The notes beneath the pieces were generated by a model, which saw nothing but the letters and a program-made list of their open reading frames with translations, did no database searches and was not told the origin of the DNA. Both the position numbers and the translations under genes were made by a program. From UBA7803 sp041686955 (GTDB lineage Bacteria; Pseudomonadota; Gammaproteobacteria; Pseudomonadales; Azotimanducaceae): DNA of 64,000 nucleotides. How positions within the stretch are numbered: the stretch's first letter is position 1; every line of letters starts with the position of its first letter. The stretch lies in NCBI GenBank assembly GCA_041686955.1, contig JAWLCV010000006.1, positions 1 through 64,000 on the forward strand, read 5' to 3'. Positions 6,420 to 15,030 of the stretch are shown here, piece by piece.

Positions 6420-8099
6420 ATGGAGCACGACGACATCATCGACACGGAAGGCAACGCGAACGGGCCGGACATGGTCGTCCGTCACGCCATGGTGGAGCTC
6501 GTCTTCGACGATGCGGAATCCCTGCTGGTGGCCCGGGTGGTGCCCAGCGACGAGCCGGTGGAGATGGATCTGCCCGCGCTGCGCAGCCTCATCGAGCGGG
6601 AGGGGTACGCCGAGCTCAGTTTCCGGCCCGACGCGCTGAACAATCTGCAGCGCCGGTTGCGCGATCTGGAGTTCGGGGAGTATCCGCTGGCGGCCCGGGT
6701 GGACGCGGAGATTTCCGTCGGCGTCACCTCCGACCGCATGCAGGCGCTGCTCACCACCTCCCGCGCGTATGGCGGTCAGCCGGTGACCGCCGAGCGCCTC
6801 GAACAGGCCGTCGCCGACGCGGGGCTTTCGCCGGCGCGATGCCTGCCGGACGCCATCGCGGCGGCCCTGAACGAGCCCGCGGTCAGCAACTGGGTCATCG
6901 CGAAAGGTGTGCCCCCCCAGTCAGGGGCCGACAGCCGGGTGGAACTGCTCATCGACCTGGAACGGGAAGCGGCGCGGCCGAAGGAAACCGCGGACGGCCG
7001 GGTGGACCATTATTCCGTGCGCGAATTCATCATCGTCGAGCCGGACACGCCACTCTTGAAGCGCCATCCGGCGACCAAGGGTATTGCCGGCCAGGATGTG
7101 CTGGGCCGGCCCATCACGGCCCGGGACGGCCGCGAGGTTCCGTTGCCCAGGGAGATGCCCGGGGTGCGGGCGGACGAGACGGACGAGACCGTTCTCGTCG
7201 CCGAGTACAAGGGTCATCCGGTTCCCATCCCGGGCGGCATCCGCGTGGACAAGACCCTGGTCATGGAGCACGTGGACCTGCGCACCGGCAACGTGGACTT
7301 CGACGGCTCGGTGCTGGTGAAGGGTGACGTGACCGCGGGTGTCACGGTGAAGGCCACCGGCGACGTCACCATCAAGGGCTCGGTGGAGAACGCTTCGGTG
7401 GAGGCGGGCAACGATCTGCTGGTCGCGCGGGGCATCACCGGGTCGGAGAGCGCCAATCGCGGCGGCGCCCGGACCGTGAGCATCGAGGCAGCCGGAGACG
7501 TCCACGCGGCGTTCGCCAGCGGCGTCAGGATTCGCACCGCCGGCAACGTGGTGGTCAAGGAATACCTCAACCACTGCGAGGCGGTGGCGGACGACAGCGT
7601 GCTGGTGGGCCAGAACGGGGGCCGCGGTGTGGTCGTGGGCGGTCGGATTCACGGCAATCGCGGCGTGGCCTGCAAGATGGCCGGCAGTCTCGCCAATGTG
7701 CCGACGGTGATCAGCGCCGGGCCTCACCAGGAACTGCGCCACGCTCACGAGGAGGCGCTGGCCGAGCGCACCGCGCTCGCGAGCCGGCTCGCCCAGCTTC
7801 GCGATGCGCAGAACGGAATGGTGGAGCGCGCCAGAACGGCGGGCAATGGCCAGCAGGTGGAATTGCTCGCGAAGCTGCGGCGAACCGTGCAGGAGTTCGA
7901 GGAACGGGATGCAGGCGTCGAGCAGACCGTGGCGGCGCTGGAACGGGAGCTCGAAGACGCGGCCCACGCCACGGTGGTTTGCAGCGGATCCGTTTATCCC
8001 GGGGTGACCATCGAGATCGGGGACGCGAGCCTGACGGTGCGTCACGAAGGCTCGGGTGGCCGCTTCGGCTGTCGCGACGGCGAGATTCACTGGGATTGA
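6420..8099 (+). CDS. FapA/DUF342 family protein
   Basis: The 559-residue product has the FapA (DUF342) architecture: a mixed N-terminal domain, a central right-handed beta-helix rich in regular turns (for example VDFDGSVLVKGDVTAGVTVKA and VTIKGSVENASVEAG, about residues 290-420), a coiled-coil hairpin (about 435-520), and a final beta segment ending GEIHWD. Bacterial FapA proteins are found in flagellar, polar-growth and cell-surface contexts; their biochemical role is poorly defined. The ATG at 6420 has only a weak ribosome site; ATGs at 6471 and 6489 are alternatives. It is divergent from the chemoreceptor gene and precedes the chemotaxis operon. Confidence 0.85.
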   Translation: MEHDDIIDTEGNANGPDMVVRHAMVELVFDDAESLLVARVVPSDEPVEMDLPALRSLIEREGYAELSFRPDALNNLQRRLRDLEFGEYPLAARVDAEISVGVTSDRMQALLTTSRAYGGQPVTAERLEQAVADAGLSPARCLPDAIAAALNEPAVSNWVIAKGVPPQSGADSRVELLIDLEREAARPKETADGRVDHYSVREFIIVEPDTPLLKRHPATKGIAGQDVLGRPITARDGREVPLPREMPGVRADETDETVLVAEYKGHPVPIPGGIRVDKTLVMEHVDLRTGNVDFDGSVLVKGDVTAGVTVKATGDVTIKGSVENASVEAGNDLLVARGITGSESANRGGARTVSIEAAGDVHAAFASGVRIRTAGNVVVKEYLNHCEAVADDSVLVGQNGGRGVVVGGRIHGNRGVACKMAGSLANVPTVISAGPHQELRHAHEEALAERTALASRLAQLRDAQNGMVERARTAGNGQQVELLAKLRRTVQEFEERDAGVEQTVAALERELEDAAHATVVCSGSVYPGVTIEIGDASLTVRHEGSGGRFGCRDGEIHWD

Positions 8100-8141
8100 T
8101 GCCGGGCCTCCCGATGCGCGGGCACGCCGCGAAGGGCTGTC

Positions 8142-8147
8142 TATACT
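8142..8147 (+). promoter_or_regulatory. Putative -10 hexamer of the chemotaxis operon
   Basis: TATACT lies 33 bases before the first che gene start in the only sizeable gap (80 bases) upstream of the operon. No convincing -35 is present, so the sigma factor is uncertain. Confidence 0.35.
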
Positions 8148-8179
8148 CTCAGGGCGTCTACAAATCTACGGTGCAATCC

Positions 8180-8551
8180 ATGTCGCACATTCTCGTCGTC
8201 GATGATTCCAGCTCCATGCGGGAGATGGTCAGCTATACCTTGAAGACCGCCGGTCACAGCGTCACCGCTGCACCGGACGGTGCCGAGGCGTTGCGAATCG
8301 CCGGCGACGAGGCGGAGCCGTTCGACCTCGTCATCACCGACATCAACATGCCGGTGATGGACGGCCTGACGTTGATCCGGGAGCTGCGCAGCCTCAAGTC
8401 CTACCACTATCGGCCGATTCTGGTTCTGTCCACCGAGTCGTCCCAGGAAACCAAGACCGCGGGCAAGAGCGCCGGGGCAACGGGCTGGATCGTCAAGCCC
8501 TTCGATCCCGATCAGCTTCTCGGCGTGGTGGGGCGGGTGCTCCCGCAGTAA
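8180..8551 (+). CDS. CheY-like single-domain response regulator
   Basis: The 123-residue receiver domain has all catalytic residues: acidic pair D8/D9, phosphoacceptor D54 in VITDINMP, S84/T85 and K106 in IVKPFD. No output domain is present. It begins the operon and is followed by cheA, so phosphotransfer from CheA is expected. A separate CheY gene (14653-15024) sits next to fliM and is the better candidate for the motor-binding regulator. This first one may act as a phosphate sink or a partner of the STAS protein encoded further down; that is inference. The ATG is chosen because it directly begins the first beta strand. Confidence 0.93.
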   Translation: MSHILVVDDSSSMREMVSYTLKTAGHSVTAAPDGAEALRIAGDEAEPFDLVITDINMPVMDGLTLIRELRSLKSYHYRPILVLSTESSQETKTAGKSAGATGWIVKPFDPDQLLGVVGRVLPQ

Positions 8552-8585
8552 GCGCGCCGATTCAGGAACCGGAAAGAGGCACTGC

Positions 8586-10703
8586 ATGAGCGGTATGGAG
8601 GAATTTCACCAGATCTTCTTCGAGGAAGCCGACGAGCTCATCGAGGCCATGGAGGCAGAGCTCCTGGAGATGGTGTTCGACCCCGGCAATTCAGACCGGA
8701 TCAACAACGTGTTCCGCGCCGCGCACTCCATCAAGGGTGGCGCCGCGACCTTCGGCTTCGCCGAGATCACCGACACCACGCACGTCATGGAGACGCTGAT
8801 GAACTGCGTGCGTGACGGCAGCGTTCAGGTAGACCGGGCGCTGATCGATCTGTTGCTGAGCGCGGTGGACTGCGTCCGCGACATGCTCGGCTCGGCCAAG
8901 AGCGGCGCCGCCTTCGATCCCGCGCGGGCTGCCGAGACCAAAGCCGCGCTCCAGGCGTTTCTCGACGGGCCGGTGGCGAGCGATCAACCGGCTGCGGCCG
9001 GCGAGCCAGAGAGTGCCGTACACGTCGTGGAGGATGCCGGCGACACCGCGGCAGTTGCCGAACCATTGAGCCAACCGGTCGCGGAAGCGGGCCGTCCGCA
9101 GCGCCGTTACCGGATCTCCTTCAAGCCTTCCCACGATCTCTTCAAGATGGGCAACGATCCCCTGCACATCTTCCGCGCGCTCAAGGAGCTCGGAGACCTC
9201 GAGGTAGAGGTGGACGGCGCCTCGATTCCCGATCTGTCGACCTTCGAGGCCGACCGGCTGTACTTCGCCTGGACCCTCACCCTCGACACCACCGCCGAGG
9301 AGGCGAGTGTCATCGAGGCGTTCGAATGGGTGGAGGACGTGAGCGAGGTGCGGGTCGAGCTGATCGAAGCATCGGCCGCGGAATCAGCGGCCGCGGATCC
9401 GGAAGAGGAGGCCGACAACCCGGCGGAGGCACAAGCGCGTCAGGAGGCTCGCTCACGCACCGATCGTCGGGCGGCGGCCAGCGAGAACACGTCCATCCGG
9501 GTCGGCATCGACAAGATCGACACCCTCATCAATCTGGTCGGGGAGCTGGTCATCACCCAGTCCATGCTCGGCGAGATGGGGGAGCACATCGAGACCTGCG
9601 ACCTCGAGAAGCTGCGTGAGGGTTTCGCCCAGCTCGAGCGCCACACGCGCGAGCTGCAGGAAAACGTGATGAAGATCCGGATGGTTCCCATCTCCAACGT
9701 GTTCAACCGTCTTCCCCGCACCATCCACGACCTCGGAAGCCGGCTCGGCAAGAAGGTGGACCTGGTGCTTCGCGGCGAGCAGACCGAGATGGACAAGACG
9801 GTCATGGAGCGCATCGGGGATCCGCTGGTGCACCTGGTGCGCAACGCCGTGGATCACGGTATCGAGATGCCCGAGGCGCGTCTCGCCGCCGGCAAGCCGG
9901 AGCGGGGCACGCTGGAGCTTTGCGCCTACCACGCCAACGGCAACATCGTCATCGAGATCCGCGACGACGGCGCGGGCTTGCATACCGAGAAGATCCTGGC
10001 CAAGGCCCGGGCCAACGGACTGGTGGGGGCGAACGAGGCCCTCACGGAGCAGGAGATCCACGAGCTCATCTTCGAGCCGGGATTTTCCACCGCGGATCAG
10101 GTCAGCGACGTGTCGGGCCGCGGCGTGGGCATGGACGTGGTCAAGCAGAACATTCGCGAGCTGGGCGGCGCGGTGGAGATCGCTTCGGAGGCCGGGCGCG
10201 GGTCCACCTTCACCATCCGCCTGCCGCTCACTCTGGCCATCGTCGACGGCCAGTTGCTGCGGGTCGAGGACCAAGTCTACATCGTACCGCTGGTCTCCAT
10301 CCTGGAGTCGATTCAGCTCGAGGAGCGCCACCTCAGCACCATCGCCGACCGCGGTCAGGTCTACCGGGTGCGGGACGAGTACGTACCGGTGGTGGCACTG
10401 ACCCGGCTGTTCAACATGGGCGTCGCCGAGGAACGGGCGCGGGAGTCGCTGCTGGTGCTGGTGGAAAGCGGGCAGGGCAAGATCGGCCTGCTCGTGGACG
10501 ATCTGCTCGCCCAGCAACAGGTGGTGATCAAGAGCCTGGAGTCCAACTTCCGTCCGGTGACGGGCATTTCCGGCGCCACCATCCTCGGCGATGGTCGGGT
10601 CGCGCTGATTCTCGACATCCCGGGCCTGCTGAGGCTCGCCCGGCAAGGCGCCGAGGACGGCCGCTTCGCATACGCCCCACAATCGAGCCCCCGGGCCGCA
10701 TGA
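8586..10703 (+). CDS. cheA: Chemotaxis histidine kinase CheA
   Basis: The 705-residue kinase has an HPt domain with phosphorylated His47 in AAHSIKGGA, an acidic Ala-rich linker, and a P2-like regulator-docking domain (about 174-265). A dimerisation domain begins near 300 (SIRVGIDKIDTLINLVGEL). The HATPase domain has N box HLVRNAVDHGIE and G boxes IRDDGAGL and GRGVGMDVVK. A C-terminal CheW-like domain follows (about 550-690). It phosphorylates CheY and CheB under receptor control. The P2-like module differs from the E. coli type. The next gene is cheW, 11 bases on. Confidence 0.97.
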   Translation: MSGMEEFHQIFFEEADELIEAMEAELLEMVFDPGNSDRINNVFRAAHSIKGGAATFGFAEITDTTHVMETLMNCVRDGSVQVDRALIDLLLSAVDCVRDMLGSAKSGAAFDPARAAETKAALQAFLDGPVASDQPAAAGEPESAVHVVEDAGDTAAVAEPLSQPVAEAGRPQRRYRISFKPSHDLFKMGNDPLHIFRALKELGDLEVEVDGASIPDLSTFEADRLYFAWTLTLDTTAEEASVIEAFEWVEDVSEVRVELIEASAAESAAADPEEEADNPAEAQARQEARSRTDRRAAASENTSIRVGIDKIDTLINLVGELVITQSMLGEMGEHIETCDLEKLREGFAQLERHTRELQENVMKIRMVPISNVFNRLPRTIHDLGSRLGKKVDLVLRGEQTEMDKTVMERIGDPLVHLVRNAVDHGIEMPEARLAAGKPERGTLELCAYHANGNIVIEIRDDGAGLHTEKILAKARANGLVGANEALTEQEIHELIFEPGFSTADQVSDVSGRGVGMDVVKQNIRELGGAVEIASEAGRGSTFTIRLPLTLAIVDGQLLRVEDQVYIVPLVSILESIQLEERHLSTIADRGQVYRVRDEYVPVVALTRLFNMGVAEERARESLLVLVESGQGKIGLLVDDLLAQQQVVIKSLESNFRPVTGISGATILGDGRVALILDIPGLLRLARQGAEDGRFAYAPQSSPRAA

Positions 10704-10714
10704 GGTAGCATGAC

Positions 10715-11215
10715 ATGAATTTACGAGCATCCCTGGAAGCCCAAGCTCCCGAGCCGGCCAAGACCGCGTCCACCGATCCGGCGGCGTCCCAGTACCTGAC
10801 GTTCCTCCTGGACGGAGAGGAATACGGCATAGAGATTCTCGGTGTTCAGGAGATCAAAGGCTGGGAGAAGAGCACGGAGATTCCGAACACCCCGGATTAC
10901 GTGCTCGGCGTCATCAATCTCCGCGGCGCGGTCATCCCGGTGATCGACCTGCGCCGCCTGCTCGGCATCGAGCCGCGGGAGTTCAGCAAACTGACCGTGG
11001 TCATCGTCGTGCGAACCGAGTACGAGGAACGAACCAGAACCATGGGATTCGTTGTGGACGCGGTTTCCGACGTCTACAACATCGAGCCCGAGCAGATGCG
11101 TCCTGCGCCGGACGTGGAGTCCACGGTGGAGACTCGCTTCGTCAAAGGTCTGGCCACGGTGGACGACAAGATGATCATCCTGCTGGATCTGGATCACATC
11201 GTCAGCGAGCAGTGA
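10715..11215 (+). CDS. cheW: Chemotaxis coupling protein CheW
   Basis: The 166-residue product is one CheW domain (about residues 26-163) with a 25-residue Ala/Pro-rich N-terminal extension. Family landmarks are FLLDGEEYGIEILGVQEI, NTPDYVLGVINLRGAVIPVIDLR (shown in two parts: NTPDYVLGVINLRG and VIPVIDLR) and the end LLDLDHIV. It bridges receptors and CheA at the membrane. It is 11 bases after cheA and 16 before the STAS gene, so all three are one operon. Confidence 0.96.
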   Translation: MNLRASLEAQAPEPAKTASTDPAASQYLTFLLDGEEYGIEILGVQEIKGWEKSTEIPNTPDYVLGVINLRGAVIPVIDLRRLLGIEPREFSKLTVVIVVRTEYEERTRTMGFVVDAVSDVYNIEPEQMRPAPDVESTVETRFVKGLATVDDKMIILLDLDHIVSEQ

Positions 11216-11231
11216 GCGGGGTATCCGGCAG

Positions 11232-11522
11232 ATGAGCATCCAGAACACGGAGGCGGCGACGCTGCGCCTGCCCGAGCGATTCAACGTGGAGAGCGCAGGG
11301 CAGGTGCTGGAGCAGATCGAGCAGAGTCTGCGCGATGCCAGCGTACTGCGAATCGACTGCTCCGGGGTGAGCGTGGTGGATTCCGCGGGTCTGCAGCTTC
11401 TCGTGGTGGCGCGGCGGGCGGCGGCAGCCCTCGGCAAGCGGCTCGATCTGGAGGAGGTCCCCGGCGGGGTCGAAGACGATGCCCGCCTGCTGGGCGTGGA
11501 GCAGTTGCTCGGACTGGCGTGA
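11232..11522 (+). CDS. STAS-domain protein
   Basis: The 96-residue product is a stand-alone STAS domain, related to anti-sigma-factor antagonists (SpoIIAA) and MlaB. The conserved loop GVSVVDSAGLQLL carries the serine that is phosphorylated in SpoIIAA-type proteins. Small STAS proteins occur in many chemotaxis operons but their function there is not established. The gene overlaps nothing and leads into a CheZ-like gene 34 bases later. Partner and phosphorylation state cannot be read from sequence. Confidence 0.85.
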   Translation: MSIQNTEAATLRLPERFNVESAGQVLEQIEQSLRDASVLRIDCSGVSVVDSAGLQLLVVARRAAAALGKRLDLEEVPGGVEDDARLLGVEQLLGLA

Positions 11523-11556
11523 TGCCCGTCGTCGAGCATCCACCTGGAGTCCTGCC

Positions 11557-12015
11557 TTGCCTGATGCGTCATCCGAAAAGACCCTGAGCTACAGTCGCGC
11601 GTTGCTCGAGCTCACCGTTCACGAGAACGGGGTGGCGATGGCGACCATCTCCCGAGCCTATTCCGAGGTTGCCCGGCTGCTGGCCGAGCTGGAGCAGGGG
11701 TGTCAGCGCCTCAGGGGAGCAGCGCCGGAGGCGGATCTGGCGGCGCTCGAGCAGCGCTGCGCGGAGGGCTCACGCGCCCTTCGCGAGGCTTTGGGCGCCG
11801 TTCAGGTTCACGACATCACCGACCAGCGGCTCGCTCACGTGGTGGCCATGCTCGGTGCCCTGGGCGACGGCGAGAGTTTCGACATTGCCTCGGTGCTCAC
11901 CGAGAGCGAGGAGCGGACACTGCTCGATCTGATCGAGTCCGGCGTTCAGGTGGACCAGGCGCTGCTGCTTCTGCAGGAGGAGACGGCAAGTCCCGGATCG
12001 GTGGAACTGTTCTGA
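11557..12015 (+). CDS. Small CheZ-like protein, candidate CheY-P phosphatase
   Basis: The 152-residue all-helical product carries VQVHDITDQRLAHVV, where D86 and Q90 match the D-x-x-x-Q pattern of CheZ (FQDLTGQ, Asp143/Gln147 in E. coli, which position water for CheY-P dephosphorylation). It is shorter than typical CheZ (about 210 aa) and lacks a recognisable C-terminal CheY-binding helix. It ends instead in GSVELF, as CheD does. The TTG start at 11557 is chosen because TGGAG lies just upstream and no ATG occurs before residue 28; a start at that internal ATG (11638) would remove a helix. It sits between STAS and cheR genes. Confidence 0.7.
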   Translation: MPDASSEKTLSYSRALLELTVHENGVAMATISRAYSEVARLLAELEQGCQRLRGAAPEADLAALEQRCAEGSRALREALGAVQVHDITDQRLAHVVAMLGALGDGESFDIASVLTESEERTLLDLIESGVQVDQALLLLQEETASPGSVELF

Positions 12016-12016
12016 C

Positions 12017-12859
12017 GTGATCCCTGAAGCTGTACCCGACGACGCCGGGAATGCGCGTCCCATCTCCGCCGACGAACACGAGGCTTTTGCCGAGATCGTG
12101 CGCCGGCATGCCGGAATCAAGCTCGGCGAGAACAAGCGGCAACTGCTGGCGAGCCGGCTGCAGAAGCGCATGCGGCGCCTGCACATCGTTTCCTACTCCG
12201 CGTATCACCGCTATCTGACGAGCCATATGGCCGAGGAGCTGCCGGAGTTCATCAACGCCATCACCACCAACCTCACCGCCTTCTTCCGTGAGGAGCATCA
12301 CTTCCTCTATCTGCGCCGGCATTTCGACGGCCTTCCGGCCGGGGCGCGTGTCCGTATCTGGTCCGCCGGATGCTCCACGGGCGAGGAACCGTACAGCGTG
12401 AGCATGGTGTTCCGCGAAAGTGCCGCCCCGGCCCGGGGAGTTTCCATCCACGTGACCGCAACGGACATCGACACCGAGTGCATCGCTCGGGCACAGAGCG
12501 GCATCTACGAGCTCGCCGCCGCCAAGGGGCTCGATGAACAGCGCCTCGCCCGGCACTTCCTGAAGGGCCGAGGCGGCAATGCCGGCAGGATCCGCGTTCG
12601 TCCGGGCGTGTGCGAGCTCGTCAGCTTTCATCCCCTGAATCTGCTGAGCGACTGGGCAGTGGATGCGCCGTTCGACATCATTCTCTGCAGGAACGTTGTG
12701 ATCTACTTCGACGACGTCGATCAGAAGGCGTTGTTTCATCGCTTCGCCGAGGCGCTCAAGCCTGACGGCCTGTTGTTCATCGGACATTCGGAAAATCTGC
12801 TGCGTGTCTCCGACCGCTTCCGGAGCATCGGCCAGACCATCTATCGGAGGGTGAAGTAG
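12017..12859 (+). CDS. cheR: Chemotaxis protein methyltransferase CheR
   Basis: The 280-residue enzyme uses S-adenosylmethionine to methylate receptor glutamates. It has the helical N-terminal CheR domain (about 20-80, with TTNLTAFFRE) and the SAM-binding domain with IWSAGCSTGEEPYS and ILCRNVVIYFD. The start is a GTG two bases after the previous stop, implying coupled translation. The stop is directly followed by the cheD ATG. The only receptor in the window carries a matching xWxxF tether. Confidence 0.96.
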   Translation: MIPEAVPDDAGNARPISADEHEAFAEIVRRHAGIKLGENKRQLLASRLQKRMRRLHIVSYSAYHRYLTSHMAEELPEFINAITTNLTAFFREEHHFLYLRRHFDGLPAGARVRIWSAGCSTGEEPYSVSMVFRESAAPARGVSIHVTATDIDTECIARAQSGIYELAAAKGLDEQRLARHFLKGRGGNAGRIRVRPGVCELVSFHPLNLLSDWAVDAPFDIILCRNVVIYFDDVDQKALFHRFAEALKPDGLLFIGHSENLLRVSDRFRSIGQTIYRRVK

Positions 12860-13492
12860 ATGTCGGAGGCGACGCAGCTCCCGCCCCCGGTGATACCCGG
12901 ATTCGAGCACGTGCGCAGATACTGGCATTCCCGCCAGCAGTCGTTCGTGGCCAAGGTGCTGCCCGGAGAGTACTACGTGACCTGCGGCGGCGAGTTGCTG
13001 TTCACCGTTCTGGGATCCTGTGTTTCCGCGTGCATCCGCGATCCGCAGGCCCGGGTGGGCGGTATGAATCACTTCATGCTGCCGGACTGGGGGCACGAGG
13101 GGCGCTGGGACCTGACCCACGTGGATCGTGCCCACCGCTACGGCACGTACGCCATGGAGCACATGATCAACGACATTCTGAAGCACGGTGGCCGCCGCGA
13201 GCGTCTGGAGATCAAGCTCGTGGGCGGTGGCCGGGTGCTGGAGAACATGACCAACGTCGGCGCCCGCAACATCGAGTTCGTGCGCGACTACCTGCAGAAA
13301 GAGGGACTGACCGTGCATGGCGAGGACCTGGGGGACGTCCACCCCCGGAAGGTCTACTACGATGTCATTACCGGGCGCATGAGGGTGAAGAAGCTCTCCA
13401 GGCGCGCCGGCGAGTCCGTGGTACTCGAGGAACGCAGCTACCAGCGCGCGATCCAGGCGCGGTCCGTGTCCGGTGAAGTGGAGCTTTTCTGA
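12860..13492 (+). CDS. cheD: Chemoreceptor deamidase CheD
   Basis: The 210-residue product has the CheD active-site Cys in LGSCVSACIRD (about residue 54) and the catalytic His in MNHFMLPD (about residue 70). CheD deamidates receptor glutamines and in some bacteria stimulates CheC-type phosphatases. The protein ends in GEVELF, the same last four residues as the CheZ-like protein of this operon. It begins at the base after the cheR stop and overlaps cheB by ATGA. Confidence 0.95.
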   Translation: MSEATQLPPPVIPGFEHVRRYWHSRQQSFVAKVLPGEYYVTCGGELLFTVLGSCVSACIRDPQARVGGMNHFMLPDWGHEGRWDLTHVDRAHRYGTYAMEHMINDILKHGGRRERLEIKLVGGGRVLENMTNVGARNIEFVRDYLQKEGLTVHGEDLGDVHPRKVYYDVITGRMRVKKLSRRAGESVVLEERSYQRAIQARSVSGEVELF

Positions 13493-14619
13493 TGACCATC
13501 AAGGTACTGATCGTCGACGATTCGGCGCTGATGCGAAAGCTCCTCACCGGGGTGCTCGACCGGGATCCCGAGATCGAAGTGGTGGGCGTGGCGCCCGACC
13601 CGTACATCGCCCGGGAGAAGATCAAGGCGCTGAACCCGGACGTGGTCACACTCGACATCGAGATGCCGCGAATGGACGGGCTCACCTTCCTGGCGAATCT
13701 CATGCGGCTGCGGCCGACTCCGGTGGTGATGATCTCCACCCTGACCCAGAAGGGCGCCGACGCGAGCCTGGAGGCGTTGCACATGGGTGCGGTGGACTAC
13801 GTGGCGAAACCCCGGTTCGACGTCTCCGCCAACCTCGAGAGCGCGGGGGCGGAGATCGTGGAAAAGGTGAAGATGGCGGCGCGGGCCAACGTCTCGGCGC
13901 TGACCGGTCGCCGGCACCGGCCGTCGCCGCCACGGCCTTGCAGCTCGGCAGCCGTGGGCCCGGCGGACCTGGCCGCCCGTGCGGCCGGCGTCGCTGCTCG
14001 TGCGGGCTTCTGCAAGGTCATCGCCATCGGCGCGTCCACCGGCGGCACCGAAGCCATTGCCCAGGTGCTCGCGGCTCTGCCGGTTGACGTGCCCCCGGTC
14101 GTCGTGGCTCAGCACATACCGGAGATGTTCAGCCGTTCGTTCAGCGAGCGGGTGGACCGGCTCTCGCCGCTGGCGGTTCGCGAGGCCCGCGACGGCGACG
14201 TGGTCCTGCCGGGGCACGCGTACGTGGCCCCGGGCAACCGGCATCTCACCCTGCAGCGTGACGGAGCCAGGCTGGTTTGCGTGCTCACCCGGGAGGTGCC
14301 GGTGAATCGTCACCGGCCCTCGGTGGACGTGCTGTTCGAGTCGGTGGCGGAGGTCACCCGTGGCAAGGCCGTTGGGGTGATCCTCACCGGAATGGGAAGC
14401 GATGGCGCGCGCGGCCTGAAATCCATGAGAGAGGGCGGGGCGTGCACGCTGGCGCAGGATGAAGCCACCAGTGTCGTCTGGGGTATGCCTGGGTCGGCGG
14501 TGGAGCTCGGCGCCGTGGATCGGGTGCTGCCGATCGAGCGAATAGCGGACGAGATCGTGCGCTGCGTTCAGGATGGGCCCGCCCGCGCCAAGCCTCGAAT
14601 GGCGGCCAACGGCGGTTGA
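13492..14619 (+). CDS. cheB: Chemotaxis response regulator methylesterase CheB
   Basis: The 375-residue enzyme has an N-terminal receiver (acidic pair D9/D10, phosphoacceptor D55 in TLDIEMP) and a C-terminal methylesterase. The catalytic Ser is in AIGASTGGTEAI, His in VVAQHIPEMF and Asp in GMGSDGARGL. It removes receptor methyl groups when phosphorylated by CheA. A Pro/Ala-rich linker (about 140-170) joins the domains. The start overlaps the cheD stop (ATGA). Confidence 0.97.
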   Translation: MTIKVLIVDDSALMRKLLTGVLDRDPEIEVVGVAPDPYIAREKIKALNPDVVTLDIEMPRMDGLTFLANLMRLRPTPVVMISTLTQKGADASLEALHMGAVDYVAKPRFDVSANLESAGAEIVEKVKMAARANVSALTGRRHRPSPPRPCSSAAVGPADLAARAAGVAARAGFCKVIAIGASTGGTEAIAQVLAALPVDVPPVVVAQHIPEMFSRSFSERVDRLSPLAVREARDGDVVLPGHAYVAPGNRHLTLQRDGARLVCVLTREVPVNRHRPSVDVLFESVAEVTRGKAVGVILTGMGSDGARGLKSMREGGACTLAQDEATSVVWGMPGSAVELGAVDRVLPIERIADEIVRCVQDGPARAKPRMAANGG

Positions 14620-14652
14620 ACTAAACTCATTGAGAACGAGCGGTAAGTTCCC

Positions 14653-15024
14653 ATGGACCAGAATGCGAAGATCCTGATCGTCGACGACATGCAGACCATG
14701 CGGCGGCTGCTGAAGAGCGCGTTGAACGATCTCGGCTACTCCAACGTGATGGACGCCGACGGCGGTAGCGCAGCGCTGTCGCTGCTGGAATCCGGCGACT
14801 TCTCCCTGCTCATCACCGACTGGAACATGCCCGACATGGAGGGTATCGATCTGCTGAAGGCGGTGCGGGCGAACGAGAAGCTGAAAGATCTGCCGGTGCT
14901 CATGGTGACGGCGGAAGCCAAGAAGGAACAGATCCTCGAGGCCGCCGAGGCGGGGGTGAACGGCTACGTGGTCAAGCCGTTCCAACCTGCGCAGCTCAAG
15001 GACAAGCTGGACAGGGTGGGCTGA
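14653..15024 (+). CDS. cheY: Chemotaxis response regulator CheY
   Basis: The 123-residue receiver has D11/D12, phosphoacceptor D56 in LITDWNMPDMEG, T86 and K108 in VVKPFQ. The sequence follows canonical motor-binding CheY closely. It lies six bases upstream of fliM, its docking partner at the switch. It is the second receiver protein of the operon and the likelier one to control rotation. Confidence 0.95.
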   Translation: MDQNAKILIVDDMQTMRRLLKSALNDLGYSNVMDADGGSAALSLLESGDFSLLITDWNMPDMEGIDLLKAVRANEKLKDLPVLMVTAEAKKEQILEAAEAGVNGYVVKPFQPAQLKDKLDRVG

Positions 15025-15030
15025 GCCGAT

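Noticed and set aside
14623..14648. Possible sigma28 promoter before cheY (TAAACTCA then GCGGTAAG)
   Set aside because: The -10 half matches poorly and the spacer is ten bases rather than eleven. cheY is close behind cheB and is probably read from the operon.
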